DNA from: Citrobacter amalonaticus
GTDB lineage: Bacteria; Pseudomonadota; Gammaproteobacteria; Enterobacterales; Enterobacteriaceae
Direction: 5' to 3'
Length of the DNA: 64,000 bases
Assembly (NCBI RefSeq): GCF_001559075.2
Contig: NZ_CP014015.2
Coordinates: 1,922,001-1,986,000 of the forward strand
Shown here: positions 15,702-24,812 of the stretch, in pieces
Layout of the letters: the number at the start of each line of letters is the position of its first letter
How positions within the stretch are numbered: position 1 is the stretch's first letter
The notes under the pieces: model-generated
Told to the model about the DNA's origin: nothing
The model's database searches: none
What the model saw: the letters and a program-made list of their open reading frames with translations, nothing else
Translations under genes and position numbers: made by a program

Positions 15702-16259
15702 ATGCGTAAATATAATTTTGCGTTGTCCGCATTAGCAATGGTTTTCACTTCTGCATTTACTGCTTCGGCATTTGCAGTTGATGGCACTATTACAATTAAC
15801 GGACAAATTACTGATACCACTTGTACTATTTCTGTCGATGGCGGCAGTAATGATGCAACGGTAACACTGCCAACCGTCTCTGCTTCTACCCTCGCCACAG
15901 CAGGGGCAACAGCCGGTGCGACGCCATTTACGATCTCACTGAGCAACTGTTCAGGTACGGCGTTGAATAATGCCAGCACCTATTTTGAACCCGGTACCTA
16001 TGTTGATAGCACCACCGGTCGTCTGAATATTGATACTGCAGCGGCTGATGCAGCAACTTTCGTTCAGGTTCAATTATTAAATGCCGATCGTAATGCGATT
16101 GTGGCAGGGGCTTCTGTAACGGCTGGTCAGAATGATATCCCGGTTGATATCTCGTCTGGCAGCGGTTCACTGAATTACTTTGCACAATATTATGCAACAG
16201 GCACATCTACTGCGGGTTCTGTAACGACTCAGGTCGATTACACCATGGTATACGAGTAA
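15702..16259 (+). CDS. Major fimbrial subunit, fimbrial operon 1
   Basis: A 185-residue pilin with a signal peptide ending ...FTASAFA, then VDGTITINGQITDTTCTISV. The paired cysteines (TTCTI and LSNCSG) form the usual pilin disulfide, and the C-terminal donor-strand-type end is QVDYTMVYE with the penultimate Tyr. It is the first gene of a chaperone-usher operon. The order pilin-chaperone-usher-adhesin-chaperone-regulator resembles Stb of Salmonella (from memory). Confidence 0.9.
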   Translation: MRKYNFALSALAMVFTSAFTASAFAVDGTITINGQITDTTCTISVDGGSNDATVTLPTVSASTLATAGATAGATPFTISLSNCSGTALNNASTYFEPGTYVDSTTGRLNIDTAAADAATFVQVQLLNADRNAIVAGASVTAGQNDIPVDISSGSGSLNYFAQYYATGTSTAGSVTTQVDYTMVYE

Positions 16260-16266
16260 CAGAAAC

Positions 16267-16294
16267 AGGAGTAAGGGGGACATCCTTTACTCCT
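16267..16294 (+). other. Intercistronic hairpin after major pilin gene
   Basis: AGGAGTAAGG pairs with CCTTTACTCCT, with one bulged T, eight bases after the pilin stop and before the chaperone. There is no T-run. Such hairpins commonly protect the pilin mRNA or attenuate downstream genes, giving excess subunit. Confidence 0.55.
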
Positions 16295-16311
16295 GATTAT
16301 GAGGTAACGAG

Positions 16312-17058
16312 ATGTTAAAGATATTATCTTCCGGTATGGTTTTATTATTTTCGATGTTCTCACTGAATGTCATGGCTGATGTTGTTATTAATGGGACACG
16401 CATTGTCTTTAATGCAAAAGACAAGGAGTCGACAGTACAGCTAAAAAACCGGGGGAGTCATCCTTATCTTTTACAAATATGGATGGACGATGGTAACCCA
16501 CGGGCAAAACCTGGAGAAGTCACGGTTCCATTTCTCATTACGCCCCCTGTGGTTCGAATCGACCCGGCGAAAGGACAGGCTGTGCGAATCATGGCGACAA
16601 ATCCAGCATTGCCGCGGGACAGAGAGTCTCTTTTTTGGTTTAACATGCTGGAGATTCCGCCAAAAGCACAGGCTGCGACGTCGGGGAATACACGTATGCA
16701 GTTGGCATTTCGAACCCGTATTAAATTGTTCTACCGTCCGGATAATCTGCAGCCAACACCATTACAGTCATATAAAGAACTAAAACTATCCCTGCAAGGG
16801 AACAATATAAAAGTTGTCAACGACTCTCCTTATTACATCACCTTTAGTAAGGTTGAGATTCGTAAGACAAAAGAGTCCGAAGTCTTAGCATCTGTAGAGA
16901 ACTTTCCACAACGGATGGTCAATCCTAAAAGTGAAATAGTCTTCCCCCTCGCTAATAAAAAGTCAGCAAGGTTAAGTGATGCTTCATTTTTTTACAGTGT
17001 AATAAATGATTATGGTGGAGAAACAACAAATGAGCATAAATTACAAAATAGCCCATAA
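16312..17058 (+). CDS. Periplasmic fimbrial chaperone, operon 1
   Basis: A 248-residue PapD-like chaperone with signal peptide ending NVMA. The immunoglobulin-like domains carry the conserved blocks GTRIVFNAKDKE, the FLITPPVVRIDPAKGQAVRI edge-strand region and LPRDRESLFWFNMLEIP. It caps pilin subunits in the periplasm and delivers them to the usher. Its last 29 bp overlap the usher gene. Confidence 0.92.
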   Translation: MLKILSSGMVLLFSMFSLNVMADVVINGTRIVFNAKDKESTVQLKNRGSHPYLLQIWMDDGNPRAKPGEVTVPFLITPPVVRIDPAKGQAVRIMATNPALPRDRESLFWFNMLEIPPKAQAATSGNTRMQLAFRTRIKLFYRPDNLQPTPLQSYKELKLSLQGNNIKVVNDSPYYITFSKVEIRKTKESEVLASVENFPQRMVNPKSEIVFPLANKKSARLSDASFFYSVINDYGGETTNEHKLQNSP

Positions 17059-19591
17059 TGCTATTTCTTGTTCTCTGAGACTCACCCGCGTTGCTCAATT
17101 CATTGTCTTTTCTTTCGTATCCGTTCAGGTTGCTTTCGCTGACACTGATGACGTGCAATTTAATAGTGATTTTTTGCGTTCAGCGATTGATGTGAGTAAT
17201 TATTCACGGGGGAATCCTGTCCCGCAGGGACAATATCATGTTGATCTTTATGTGAATGATAAGTGGAAAGGACGCGGCGAAGTTAAATTTGAAAACGACA
17301 AAAGTAATCCTCTCGTCGCCAGACCTTGCTTTACGTTAACGCTGGTCTCCATGCTGGGTATCGATATTGATAAAATTGAACCAGAAATGCGTCAGTTGCT
17401 CAAAAATGATGACAGCTGCGTACGTATTAATGATATTTCTCCCGATTTAACAGCCTATTACGATGTGACATCGCAGCGTATTAATGTGCAGGCGCCTCAG
17501 GTATGGCTACTTCGCCAGGTTCGCGGCTATGTGAATCCGGAATTATGGGATAACGGCATCCCTGCAGCGACGCTGCAATATGATTACAACGCATGGCATG
17601 CCGATATGTCCGGATCGGATGCCATGTCTTCCCAGTATTTAGGTCTGATGGGGGGACTCAATTGGGAGGCGTGGCGCTTACGCTATCGCGGTATTTTTAA
17701 CTGGAATAATGATAAGGGCTGGCAATATGACTCAACCAGCACTTACCTTGAACGCGGCATTATCCCGTTACGCAGTAAGCTGGTGATGGGTGATTCCACC
17801 ACCGATGGTCAGGTTTTTGACAGCGTTGGTTTTCGCGGCGTGATGCTGACTTCAGACGATCGTATGTATGAGGATTCACAGCGTGGATATGCGCCGGTCA
17901 TTACTGGCGTGGCCAACACGAACGCTCTGGTCAGCGTCAGTCAGCGCGGCGTGCGCATTTACCAATCGACCGTCCCGCCTGGCGCGTTCCGTATTGATGA
18001 TCTGTACCCCAACGGCACGGGCGGCGATCTGCTGGTTACCGTTAAAGAGGCAGACGGAAGTGAGCACAGCTTTACCGTCACCTACGCCTCTATCGCTGAA
18101 TTACTGCGTCCGGGAACCAGTCGCTATTCGCTGATGGCCGGGCGCTATCGAAATTCCTCCGTTAATGAAAAGCCGCAGATTGCGATGGGGACGTTTCGTC
18201 ACGGTTTCACCAACCTGTTGACGACTTACACCGGGGCCATTGGAGGGGAAGATTATCAATCTGTCGCCGGCGGTGTCGCGCTCAATACCCCTGTTGGCGC
18301 CCTTTCTGCTGATATCACGCATGCTCGCACGACGCTTGCGGATGACAGTAAACGTGAAGGCCAAAGCATCCGTTTTTCATTTGCCAAGATCTTACCTGTC
18401 GTGGATACCAACATCACGCTGGCGAGCTATCGCTATTCCAGTTCGGGTTATTACGATATTGATGACGCAATGCTGATGCGTGACTTAGAGCGAACGAATA
18501 AAGGCGCCTATTCCAGCAGTATCAACCGTAAAAATCGGCTGCAGCTCAGCGCGACGCAAACCATTTCAGATACGCTCGGGAGTATTAACGTCAGCGCCAG
18601 TACCCAGGATTACTGGAATAAAAGCGGACGCGATACCGAATATCAATTGGGCTATACGAATGCGTTTAAGTGGTTCAACTTTAACCTCAATGCCAGTCGT
18701 ACCCGCGATCTGGTTAAAGACAAGTGGGACAACAAAATCGCAATTGGCATCTCTTTACCGTTAGGGAATAGTGCGCGCTCAGCTTATCTCAGCTCCACCT
18801 ATGTCCAGGAGAGCGGGCATCGGGGACTGCAAAACTCAATCGCCGGAACTTCCGGAGAAAACCGCCAGTATAACTGGAGCGCGTTTGCCAATCAGGATCA
18901 TTACGATCATAGCAGCAGTAAAACCACCGGTGGGGCCAGTGGAAGCTGGACGTCACCCTGGACCACCATGGGGGGCAACTTCTCTGCGGGTCAGGGTTAT
19001 CAACAGTATGGTATGAACCTCTCTGGCGGTGCTATTGCCTGGCAAAACGGCGTTGTACTGACGCCGATCATGGGTGACACCATGGCGGTTATCGAAGCCG
19101 AGCATGCCGGAGGCGCGAAGATTGCGAACAACAGCAGCCTCAGCCTTAACCGTAGCGGTAATGCCGCTGTGCCTTATCTCTCCCCGTATCGCCAGAACAC
19201 CATCGAACTCGATCCGAAAGGGTTATCGAATGATGTCTCCCTGGACGTCACCAGTCAGAACAGCGTGCCTACCGCAGGCGCGGTGGTATTGATGAAATAC
19301 GCAACGGACAAGGGATATTCGGTTCTTTTTACCCTTCAACATACCGGCGAGCTGCTGCCGTTTGGCGCAGATGTCGTGGATGAGCGTGGCAATATTGTTG
19401 GTTATATCGCCCAGGGTGGACAAAGTTTCGCTCGCGTTAAGAATCTGTCGGGCACATTACGCGTGAAATGGGGAAGTGCTGCAGGTCAGGAATGCCAGTT
19501 CAGCTACCGCTTATCAGAACAAGAAAGTACGAATGCCGCCGATTTACGTCGCGCTGACGCGGTATGCCAGTCATTAAGGAGTGAAAAATGA
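17030..19591 (+). CDS. Outer-membrane fimbrial usher, operon 1
   Basis: An 853-residue FimD/PapC-type usher. The signal peptide ends QVAFA before DTDDVQFNSDFL, and the N-terminal chaperone-binding domain includes the FNSDFL motif. The 24-strand barrel contains the plug region, and two C-terminal domains follow with the conserved cysteine pair (GQECQFSY, DAVCQSL). The start at 17030 is preferred because GGAG lies nine bases upstream; 17006 is the longer alternative. It overlaps the chaperone before it and shares ATGA with the adhesin after it. Confidence 0.93.
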   Translation: MSINYKIAHNAISCSLRLTRVAQFIVFSFVSVQVAFADTDDVQFNSDFLRSAIDVSNYSRGNPVPQGQYHVDLYVNDKWKGRGEVKFENDKSNPLVARPCFTLTLVSMLGIDIDKIEPEMRQLLKNDDSCVRINDISPDLTAYYDVTSQRINVQAPQVWLLRQVRGYVNPELWDNGIPAATLQYDYNAWHADMSGSDAMSSQYLGLMGGLNWEAWRLRYRGIFNWNNDKGWQYDSTSTYLERGIIPLRSKLVMGDSTTDGQVFDSVGFRGVMLTSDDRMYEDSQRGYAPVITGVANTNALVSVSQRGVRIYQSTVPPGAFRIDDLYPNGTGGDLLVTVKEADGSEHSFTVTYASIAELLRPGTSRYSLMAGRYRNSSVNEKPQIAMGTFRHGFTNLLTTYTGAIGGEDYQSVAGGVALNTPVGALSADITHARTTLADDSKREGQSIRFSFAKILPVVDTNITLASYRYSSSGYYDIDDAMLMRDLERTNKGAYSSSINRKNRLQLSATQTISDTLGSINVSASTQDYWNKSGRDTEYQLGYTNAFKWFNFNLNASRTRDLVKDKWDNKIAIGISLPLGNSARSAYLSSTYVQESGHRGLQNSIAGTSGENRQYNWSAFANQDHYDHSSSKTTGGASGSWTSPWTTMGGNFSAGQGYQQYGMNLSGGAIAWQNGVVLTPIMGDTMAVIEAEHAGGAKIANNSSLSLNRSGNAAVPYLSPYRQNTIELDPKGLSNDVSLDVTSQNSVPTAGAVVLMKYATDKGYSVLFTLQHTGELLPFGADVVDERGNIVGYIAQGGQSFARVKNLSGTLRVKWGSAAGQECQFSYRLSEQESTNAADLRRADAVCQSLRSEK

Positions 19592-20673
19592 AATCTATCG
19601 TAACGGGAGTCGTACTCTCTTTTTTGACACTGGTCGCGATGTGCGGCGTGGCGCGTGCCGACGGGACATGGGTAAATTGTGATCGTACTAATGGCTACTA
19701 CCAGTACTTTGACTCGACGACCATCCAGGTGGGTAAAGACGCTGCAGTAGGGGACTTACTGGGAAACTGGGTAACCTCATACAACCCAACAGCCTGGACC
19801 TGCTCTCATCGAACCAACTACCAGAGTTATGCTATCCCGATGGCCGTACAGGGATACCCTCCCTATACCATTTGGGGCACCACCCAGGTTGATGGACAAA
19901 GTTACAATGTCTATAACACCGCGGTAAAAGTCGGTCTGGGCTATATTGCCCGCTGGCGTTACACGGTGAAAGGACAAACCAGCGACTGGTATCCGCTCAT
20001 GGTTGCCAACGGGGTTTATCAGACACCCACGCAGTTATTCACGGTGACAGGCGATGGCAGTTCATGGAATCTTGGCGTGGATGTCCAGATTCGCTTTGTT
20101 AAAACCTCCACGTCATTGACCGCGGGCAGCACCTCCGTTTTCGACCCGATGTACATGCGTCATTACCAGACTTATGGGGGCAGCACCTCCGTCGGAAGCG
20201 GAACCTATATGATTGCTGACTTTCTGGCGGGGGGACTGGTGATTTCGACAACAGGGGGAACCTGTACGACATCGGATGTCACGGTTAATTTGCCCCCGGT
20301 CAGTCGAACGGATTTTAGCGGCGTAGGGTATACCGCGGCGCGTACCGATTTTAACCTGAATTTCACGAAGTGCCCGGCGGGATTATCGAGTATCAGTTAT
20401 TTATTTACGCCGACCACGGCCATTATTAATAACGCCAATGGTGTTTTTGCGCTGGCAAGTGCGTCAACCGCCAGCGGGGTTGGGATCCAGTTATTGAACG
20501 ATCAGGATATCCCTCTGTCATTTAATACCGCGTATCTTCTGACCGATTACGATTCGACGCAGAATAACGCGAATTATACCGTGCCGCTACGTGCCGGGTT
20601 ATATCAGACTGAGATGAACGTGTCTTCAGGAACTGTCAATGGCGCGGTGACCTTTACCCTGGTTTATAAATAA
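19588..20673 (+). CDS. Putative fimbrial tip adhesin, operon 1
   Basis: A 361-residue two-domain protein. The signal peptide ends GVARA before DGTWVNCDR. A Tyr/Trp-rich N-terminal half (about 25-205) is the likely receptor-binding domain. The C-terminal pilin domain has Cys residues in GGTCTTSD and FTKCPAG and ends in VTFTLVYK. Twice pilin size and its place after the usher fit a tip adhesin. Receptor is unknown. Confidence 0.85.
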   Translation: MKSIVTGVVLSFLTLVAMCGVARADGTWVNCDRTNGYYQYFDSTTIQVGKDAAVGDLLGNWVTSYNPTAWTCSHRTNYQSYAIPMAVQGYPPYTIWGTTQVDGQSYNVYNTAVKVGLGYIARWRYTVKGQTSDWYPLMVANGVYQTPTQLFTVTGDGSSWNLGVDVQIRFVKTSTSLTAGSTSVFDPMYMRHYQTYGGSTSVGSGTYMIADFLAGGLVISTTGGTCTTSDVTVNLPPVSRTDFSGVGYTAARTDFNLNFTKCPAGLSSISYLFTPTTAIINNANGVFALASASTASGVGIQLLNDQDIPLSFNTAYLLTDYDSTQNNANYTVPLRAGLYQTEMNVSSGTVNGAVTFTLVYK

Positions 20674-20683
20674 AGGAGGGTGC

Positions 20684-21415
20684 ATGAAGAAACGACTCAA
20701 GCATGTTTTGAATCACTTCCTGATTTTACTTTTTCTACCGTCATCGGTAATGGCGGCGACCTATATTAATTACACCCGAGTGATAATTAATGAGAAAGAT
20801 CGTGAGTCTACATTTACGGTTTACAATGAAGGGTTGAGGCCTGTTTTATTACAGTTATGGACGGAAAAAGAGTCACTTTTAGAGCGTCCTGAGGAAATAA
20901 AAACGCCGTTTATGATTTTGCCGCCAATTTTCAGACTTGAAGGCAACACATCTCGCACGGTGCGTATTCAGTTCGTCGGCGATCGGCATACGCTGCCTGG
21001 AGACAGAGAGTCTCTATTCTGGCTGAATACGCTGGAAGTCCCGCCAGTTGCGGAAGACAAGAGTGGCTCCGGCGCGTTGCAGGTCGCTTTTCGTACCCGG
21101 GTAAAGTTATTCTGGCGACCGCTGGCGTTGGCGGATAACACGCTGGAAGACAGTGTAAAAAAAATACAGATAACCGCCTCGAATTGTGAGGAGAATCGTT
21201 GTTTGTTGGTAAAGAATAATTCGCCTTTGCATGTGACATTAATGGATTTTACGCTCAAAGACGGTACGGAAATAAAACAGTTGCCTGATGATGGTCTCCT
21301 CACACCGTTGTCGACAAAAACGGTTGTTTTACCTAAAAGTGCAACGGGAAACAGTACTGTCAAAACATTTTCATGGATTGATGATTATGGCGTGGTCAAT
21401 ACCTATAAAAATTAA
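20684..21415 (+). CDS. Second periplasmic fimbrial chaperone, operon 1
   Basis: A 243-residue PapD-like chaperone. The signal peptide ends VMA before ATYINYTRVIINEKDRE, and the family blocks FMILPPIFRLEGNTSRTVRIQ and LPGDRESLFWLNTLEVPP are present. Two cysteines (ASNCEENRCLL) in domain 2 are not present in the first chaperone. A second chaperone after the adhesin may be dedicated to it. RBS AGGAGGG precedes the ATG. Confidence 0.92.
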   Translation: MKKRLKHVLNHFLILLFLPSSVMAATYINYTRVIINEKDRESTFTVYNEGLRPVLLQLWTEKESLLERPEEIKTPFMILPPIFRLEGNTSRTVRIQFVGDRHTLPGDRESLFWLNTLEVPPVAEDKSGSGALQVAFRTRVKLFWRPLALADNTLEDSVKKIQITASNCEENRCLLVKNNSPLHVTLMDFTLKDGTEIKQLPDDGLLTPLSTKTVVLPKSATGNSTVKTFSWIDDYGVVNTYKN

Positions 21416-21431
21416 TGCGAAGGATACTGCT

Positions 21432-22067
21432 ATGCTCAATTTTAATTCCTCATCCTTACGGTATAAGTTTATTTATCTGACAAAAAATATCTATGATGGC
21501 ATTGCTATTCACACAATTTTTGAAGATGCATTGCATGAATCCGGATTGAAAATGGAACTCAATGAAGATATTCCATTTCACCTGATTGATAAATACATTA
21601 ACTTTATCCCGTTTTCATTGCGTTTTAATGTGACTTATAAGCAACGCGATCGCGTACTTGAAAATGACATCACCCTGTCGGCAAAAGGGGAAGAGATAAA
21701 GCGAATGAGTTTTAATCATATCCTTTTTTTTGTGGACATGTATAAACCCGAACATACCTCTTTTCTGTCGTTCGAAGGACTGCAAGACCTCAATGCGACC
21801 AGAGAGCGCATAGATGCTTTCATGGTGCATTGTGATGCCGTGATCAGTGGTAATAGGAAATGCCGTTCACGAAGTTTTTTGTTCACATTACGCGAACAGC
21901 AAATTGTTTTTCATTTGCTGCAGGGAATGTCAGTTAAAGAAATCGCGCTTGAACTTGAGGTGAGCGACAAGCTTGTCTACCGGGAACGTTGGGCGCTAAC
22001 GCGTAAGCTGATTGACCAAAAAAATAGCAGACTATACAAACGGTTAATAAATACTAAAGCGACATGA
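21432..22067 (+). CDS. LuxR-type HTH regulator at end of fimbrial operon 1
   Basis: A 211-residue protein with a C-terminal LuxR/GerE HTH (about 152-200: FTLREQQIVFHLLQGMSVKE...VSDKLVYRERWALTRKL). The N-terminal 140 residues match no domain I recognise and lack a response-regulator receiver signature. The ATG at 21432 has AAGGA upstream; the longer frame from 21288 overlaps the chaperone and is rejected. Its place as last operon gene suggests feedback control of the fimbria. Confidence 0.8.
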   Translation: MLNFNSSSLRYKFIYLTKNIYDGIAIHTIFEDALHESGLKMELNEDIPFHLIDKYINFIPFSLRFNVTYKQRDRVLENDITLSAKGEEIKRMSFNHILFFVDMYKPEHTSFLSFEGLQDLNATRERIDAFMVHCDAVISGNRKCRSRSFLFTLREQQIVFHLLQGMSVKEIALELEVSDKLVYRERWALTRKLIDQKNSRLYKRLINTKAT

Positions 22068-22072
22068 GGAAC

Positions 22073-22103
22073 AGAGTGGACAGCACGGACGTGAGTCCAC
22101 TCT
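22073..22103. terminator. Hairpin between fimbrial operon 1 and yicL
   Basis: AGAGTGGAC and GTCCACTCT form a perfect 9-bp stem six bases after the LuxR-type gene stop. It lies between convergent genes. The tail CATTTGTT is only weakly T-rich. Confidence 0.6.
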
Positions 22104-22109
22104 CATTTG

Positions 22110-23012
22110 TTATACCGTTCTGGCGCGGCGACGGGAATCCATCGAGATCAACACCACGGAAGACAAAATCAACAGCGTGCCCAGCCAGTCCGGGAGGGTG
22201 AAGGTAATGCCCAACAGGAGCAGCGACAACAGGGCGCTACTCAGCGGTTCGGCGCAGCTTAAAATGCTCGCTTTCGGCCCGCCAATCATCTGCGCTCCCT
22301 TCAGATACAGGCTGAACGTCAGCGACGTGCCGATCACCACCAGGTAGAAAAATGCCAGAATCAGGCTGCCATTGACCACGAAATCTGTGCCCTCTCCGGC
22401 GTAAAACGGCAGCAGAATCATCCCACCGATTAACATACTCCAGCCGACAATCGGTAAGGTGCCGTAGCGCGCAATCAGCGTTGACGGGTAGGTGGTATAA
22501 AACGCGGCGGCAAACGCCGAGGCAACTCCCCAGAATAGCGCGGCGGGCGAAATTGACAGCGAAGTAGGGTTGCCGTGCGTCACCAGTAAAAAGGTGCCGA
22601 TGAGCGAGGTGAGGATCGCGGTCAGCACCAGCACGCCGGGACGGGCCTTACGTACCAGCGCGAACCACGCCACGATAATGGTTGGCGACAGAAATTGCAG
22701 CACCGTGGCGGTCGCGGCGTTGGACTTTTCGATGGTCAGCAGGAAGGTGAGTTGCACGGTCAGCGCGCCGACGACAGAAAATATCAGCAGGCTCAGAGCG
22801 TCTTTGTGGTCTTTGAAAAGGGAAAAGATTTTGTCGCCGTGGACAAAGGAGAGCATCAGCAGAATGAGTCCGGCAAAAATCAGACGTGTCATGGTCAGAA
22901 ATGGCGACGACATCTGGCTTTGCTCCATAATGTACTGCGCGCAAACGCCGGAACTTCCCCATAATACGGCGGCAATTAGAACGTTCAGCATCCCTCTTCT
23001 GGTGGACCCCAT
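22110..23012 (-). CDS. yicL: EamA/DMT-superfamily transporter YicL
   Basis: A 300-residue inner-membrane protein with about ten hydrophobic helices in two EamA repeats. The conserved opening GSTRRGMLNVLIAAVLWGSS and the internal GGPKASILSCAEPLSSALLS match E. coli YicL. It is probably an exporter of a small metabolite; the substrate is unknown. It is a synteny anchor: in K-12 it lies between setC and nlpA. Here it separates fimbrial operon 1 from the cigR/K99-like region. Confidence 0.92.
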   Translation of the reverse strand: MGSTRRGMLNVLIAAVLWGSSGVCAQYIMEQSQMSSPFLTMTRLIFAGLILLMLSFVHGDKIFSLFKDHKDALSLLIFSVVGALTVQLTFLLTIEKSNAATATVLQFLSPTIIVAWFALVRKARPGVLVLTAILTSLIGTFLLVTHGNPTSLSISPAALFWGVASAFAAAFYTTYPSTLIARYGTLPIVGWSMLIGGMILLPFYAGEGTDFVVNGSLILAFFYLVVIGTSLTFSLYLKGAQMIGGPKASILSCAEPLSSALLSLLLLGITFTLPDWLGTLLILSSVVLISMDSRRRARTV

Positions 23013-23204
23013 GTTTTCCTCGGCTGTGTTTTTTCGACGTTATTTGCAGGCATGATAGCAGATAAGGCACAGCCGTTACCCTCCACATAACAGGTTGTTT
23101 ATTAATGGCCTGCGAGCCAATTTGAAACCAGGAGTATTTGACATTGCGCACTTGATGGCGGCGCACTATCGTCAAAGTGGAACATCATCTGGAAGGAACA
23201 CATC

Positions 23205-23720
23205 ATGGGTAAGCGTCGTGGTTTAACGGCTGTGCTGGCCACACTGGTTTCACTCTCTCTGTTCGCTGCGCCGGTTATGGCGAATCCGGGGAATGGTAAC
23301 GGAAATGGTCATGGCGGCGGCCAGGGCAACAGCAGTGGCAATCAGGGAAATAAGGGCAACCAGGGAAATAACGGGCAAAAAGGAAATCCGGCCCAGAAAA
23401 ACAACGCTTCTTCCGATCATCGTAAAAATTACGGTAAACCCGATCACGTCGAGTCTGACATCAGTTTTGCGACAGCGCGTCATCTGGCGGTGAACTACGG
23501 CCTGACGGGATATGATTCTCTGCCTCCGGGCATTGCGAAAAATCTGGCGCGAGGAAAACCTCTCCCTCCGGGCATCGCGAAAAAAACCGTACCGGCATCC
23601 ATGCTGGGGCAACTGCCTTATTATCCTGGCTATGAATGGAAAATTGTTGGGGATGATTTAGTGTTGATTGCGCTCAGTACTGCCGTGGTCACGGCGATTA
23701 TTAACGGGGTGTTTGATTAA
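23205..23720 (+). CDS. cigR: CigR-family (RcnB-like) exported protein
   Basis: A 171-residue protein. The signal peptide ends APVMA before NPGNGNG. A low-complexity Gly/Asn/Lys region with repeated GN.GN and GNQGN units covers about residues 27-60. Next come the RcnB-type repeated LPPGIAK motifs (about 105 and 119) and a hydrophobic C-terminus. Salmonella CigR, encoded on SPI-3 in the yicL-selC interval, is an anti-virulence factor and reported SPI-2 substrate. Position and sequence pattern both support this family. RBS AAGGA precedes the ATG; divergent from yicL. Confidence 0.82.
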   Translation: MGKRRGLTAVLATLVSLSLFAAPVMANPGNGNGNGHGGGQGNSSGNQGNKGNQGNNGQKGNPAQKNNASSDHRKNYGKPDHVESDISFATARHLAVNYGLTGYDSLPPGIAKNLARGKPLPPGIAKKTVPASMLGQLPYYPGYEWKIVGDDLVLIALSTAVVTAIINGVFD

Positions 23721-23731
23721 CGTATTTAAAG

Positions 23732-23751
23732 GCCGGGGAGCGTTCCCCGGC
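23732..23751. terminator. Terminator shared by cigR and fimbrial operon 2
   Basis: GCCGGGGA pairs with TCCCCGGC across a 4-nt loop, followed by TTGTGTTT on the + strand. It sits between the convergent cigR and the last fimbrial gene. Confidence 0.75.
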
Positions 23752-23767
23752 TTGTGTTTATACCATC

Positions 23768-24286
23768 TTAATAATAGGTAAACGTCACTGGCAAACTGGC
23801 GGTGTAATTACCTGCCGGTATTGTACCGGTATGGGGAGACACTCTGGCCAATAAGGTGCCATCAAACTGCTTTTGATTCACAAGAAAAGGCGCTTTACTC
23901 AACTCGACCGGCGTGCCGAATTCAACCGCACCTCCACCCTGCTTCCATGACAAGGTAATATCAACCATATTATTTGACGTAGTGAGTTTCGAATTACTGC
24001 CCCCAGCCAGAGTAACCTCAAATTTGGTGATATCACTGACACAGTCAATCACAAGGGGAACTTCAACATTATTATCGCCTAATAAGGCACCTGATGTGGT
24101 AATCAGTGGAAGTTGCACGGTTTCAGGCAGGCCAAGCCCTTTGTTGATTTGGCACTGAGGATTAGTGACCTGCATTGAAATGGGAAGACTTACGCTTGCC
24201 GTTTGTGCGGCATGGCTATTAAACGTCGTTAATGTGCTTAATAGACCCACCAGTAACGGGAAAAAAAGACATGTCCTGTCAATCAT
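23768..24286 (-). CDS. Minor fimbrial subunit, K99 FanH-like position
   Basis: A 172-residue subunit with a signal peptide ending SHA before AQTASVSL. The paired cysteines are in NPQCQIN and VIDCVSD, and the C-terminal end is YTASLPVTFTYY. It overlaps the preceding gene by 8 bp. In K99 the last two genes, fanG and fanH, encode minor subunits of about this size. Function here is inferred from position and fold. Confidence 0.82.
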   Translation of the reverse strand: MIDRTCLFFPLLVGLLSTLTTFNSHAAQTASVSLPISMQVTNPQCQINKGLGLPETVQLPLITTSGALLGDNNVEVPLVIDCVSDITKFEVTLAGGSNSKLTTSNNMVDITLSWKQGGGAVEFGTPVELSKAPFLVNQKQFDGTLLARVSPHTGTIPAGNYTASLPVTFTYY

Positions 24287-24800
24287 AGGTCACCTCGACA
24301 GTCAAACTGGTGGAAATATTCCCCGCCTGGAGTGTTTCTTCAGGAATTTTTTTTGGCAACAGCTGGAATTGACCAAGCGTTTCATTTTGGTTACTTAATG
24401 CAGTTGATGCGGGAACAAAAGACTTATTCAATTCTAGCGGCGTAAAATCTGCGCCGGATGCATTTTTCCATGACAACGCAAGCCCAACGCCGGATAAACC
24501 CGTTTTCATCAGGTTAGTGCTGCTCGTGGAAACGCCAGCAGCGGGCGAAAATTTCAGTGAGATCCCGGTGGCAGGCCAGCTGCACGCAATACTCAGATCA
24601 ACTGTCTGTGGTGTTGTTGCATTATTTTCAAACTGGCTAAAGCCGATTTGTTGAAAGTTCAGGTTTGCCGGAGAAAGCGATAATGCGCAAGTATTTAAGG
24701 CTAATTCAGCATTTATCGACACTTTCCTCTGCACGGATTTTGACGCAGATGCATTGTGAAATGAAAAAAATACCAAAAAAAAGACTAACCATTTGTGCAT
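24279..24800 (-). CDS. Minor fimbrial subunit, K99 FanG-like position
   Basis: A 173-residue subunit with a signal peptide ending NASA or SASA before KSVQRKV. The cysteines are in ALNTCALS and SIACSWP, and the C-terminal beta strand is SLTVEVTYD. It is clearly related in layout to the next gene, with LELNKSFVPA matching VELSKAPFLV there. It lies 12 bp after the FanF-like gene. Confidence 0.82.
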   Translation of the reverse strand: MHKWLVFFLVFFSFHNASASKSVQRKVSINAELALNTCALSLSPANLNFQQIGFSQFENNATTPQTVDLSIACSWPATGISLKFSPAAGVSTSSTNLMKTGLSGVGLALSWKNASGADFTPLELNKSFVPASTALSNQNETLGQFQLLPKKIPEETLQAGNISTSLTVEVTYD

Positions 24801-24812
24801 AATTAATCCAGC

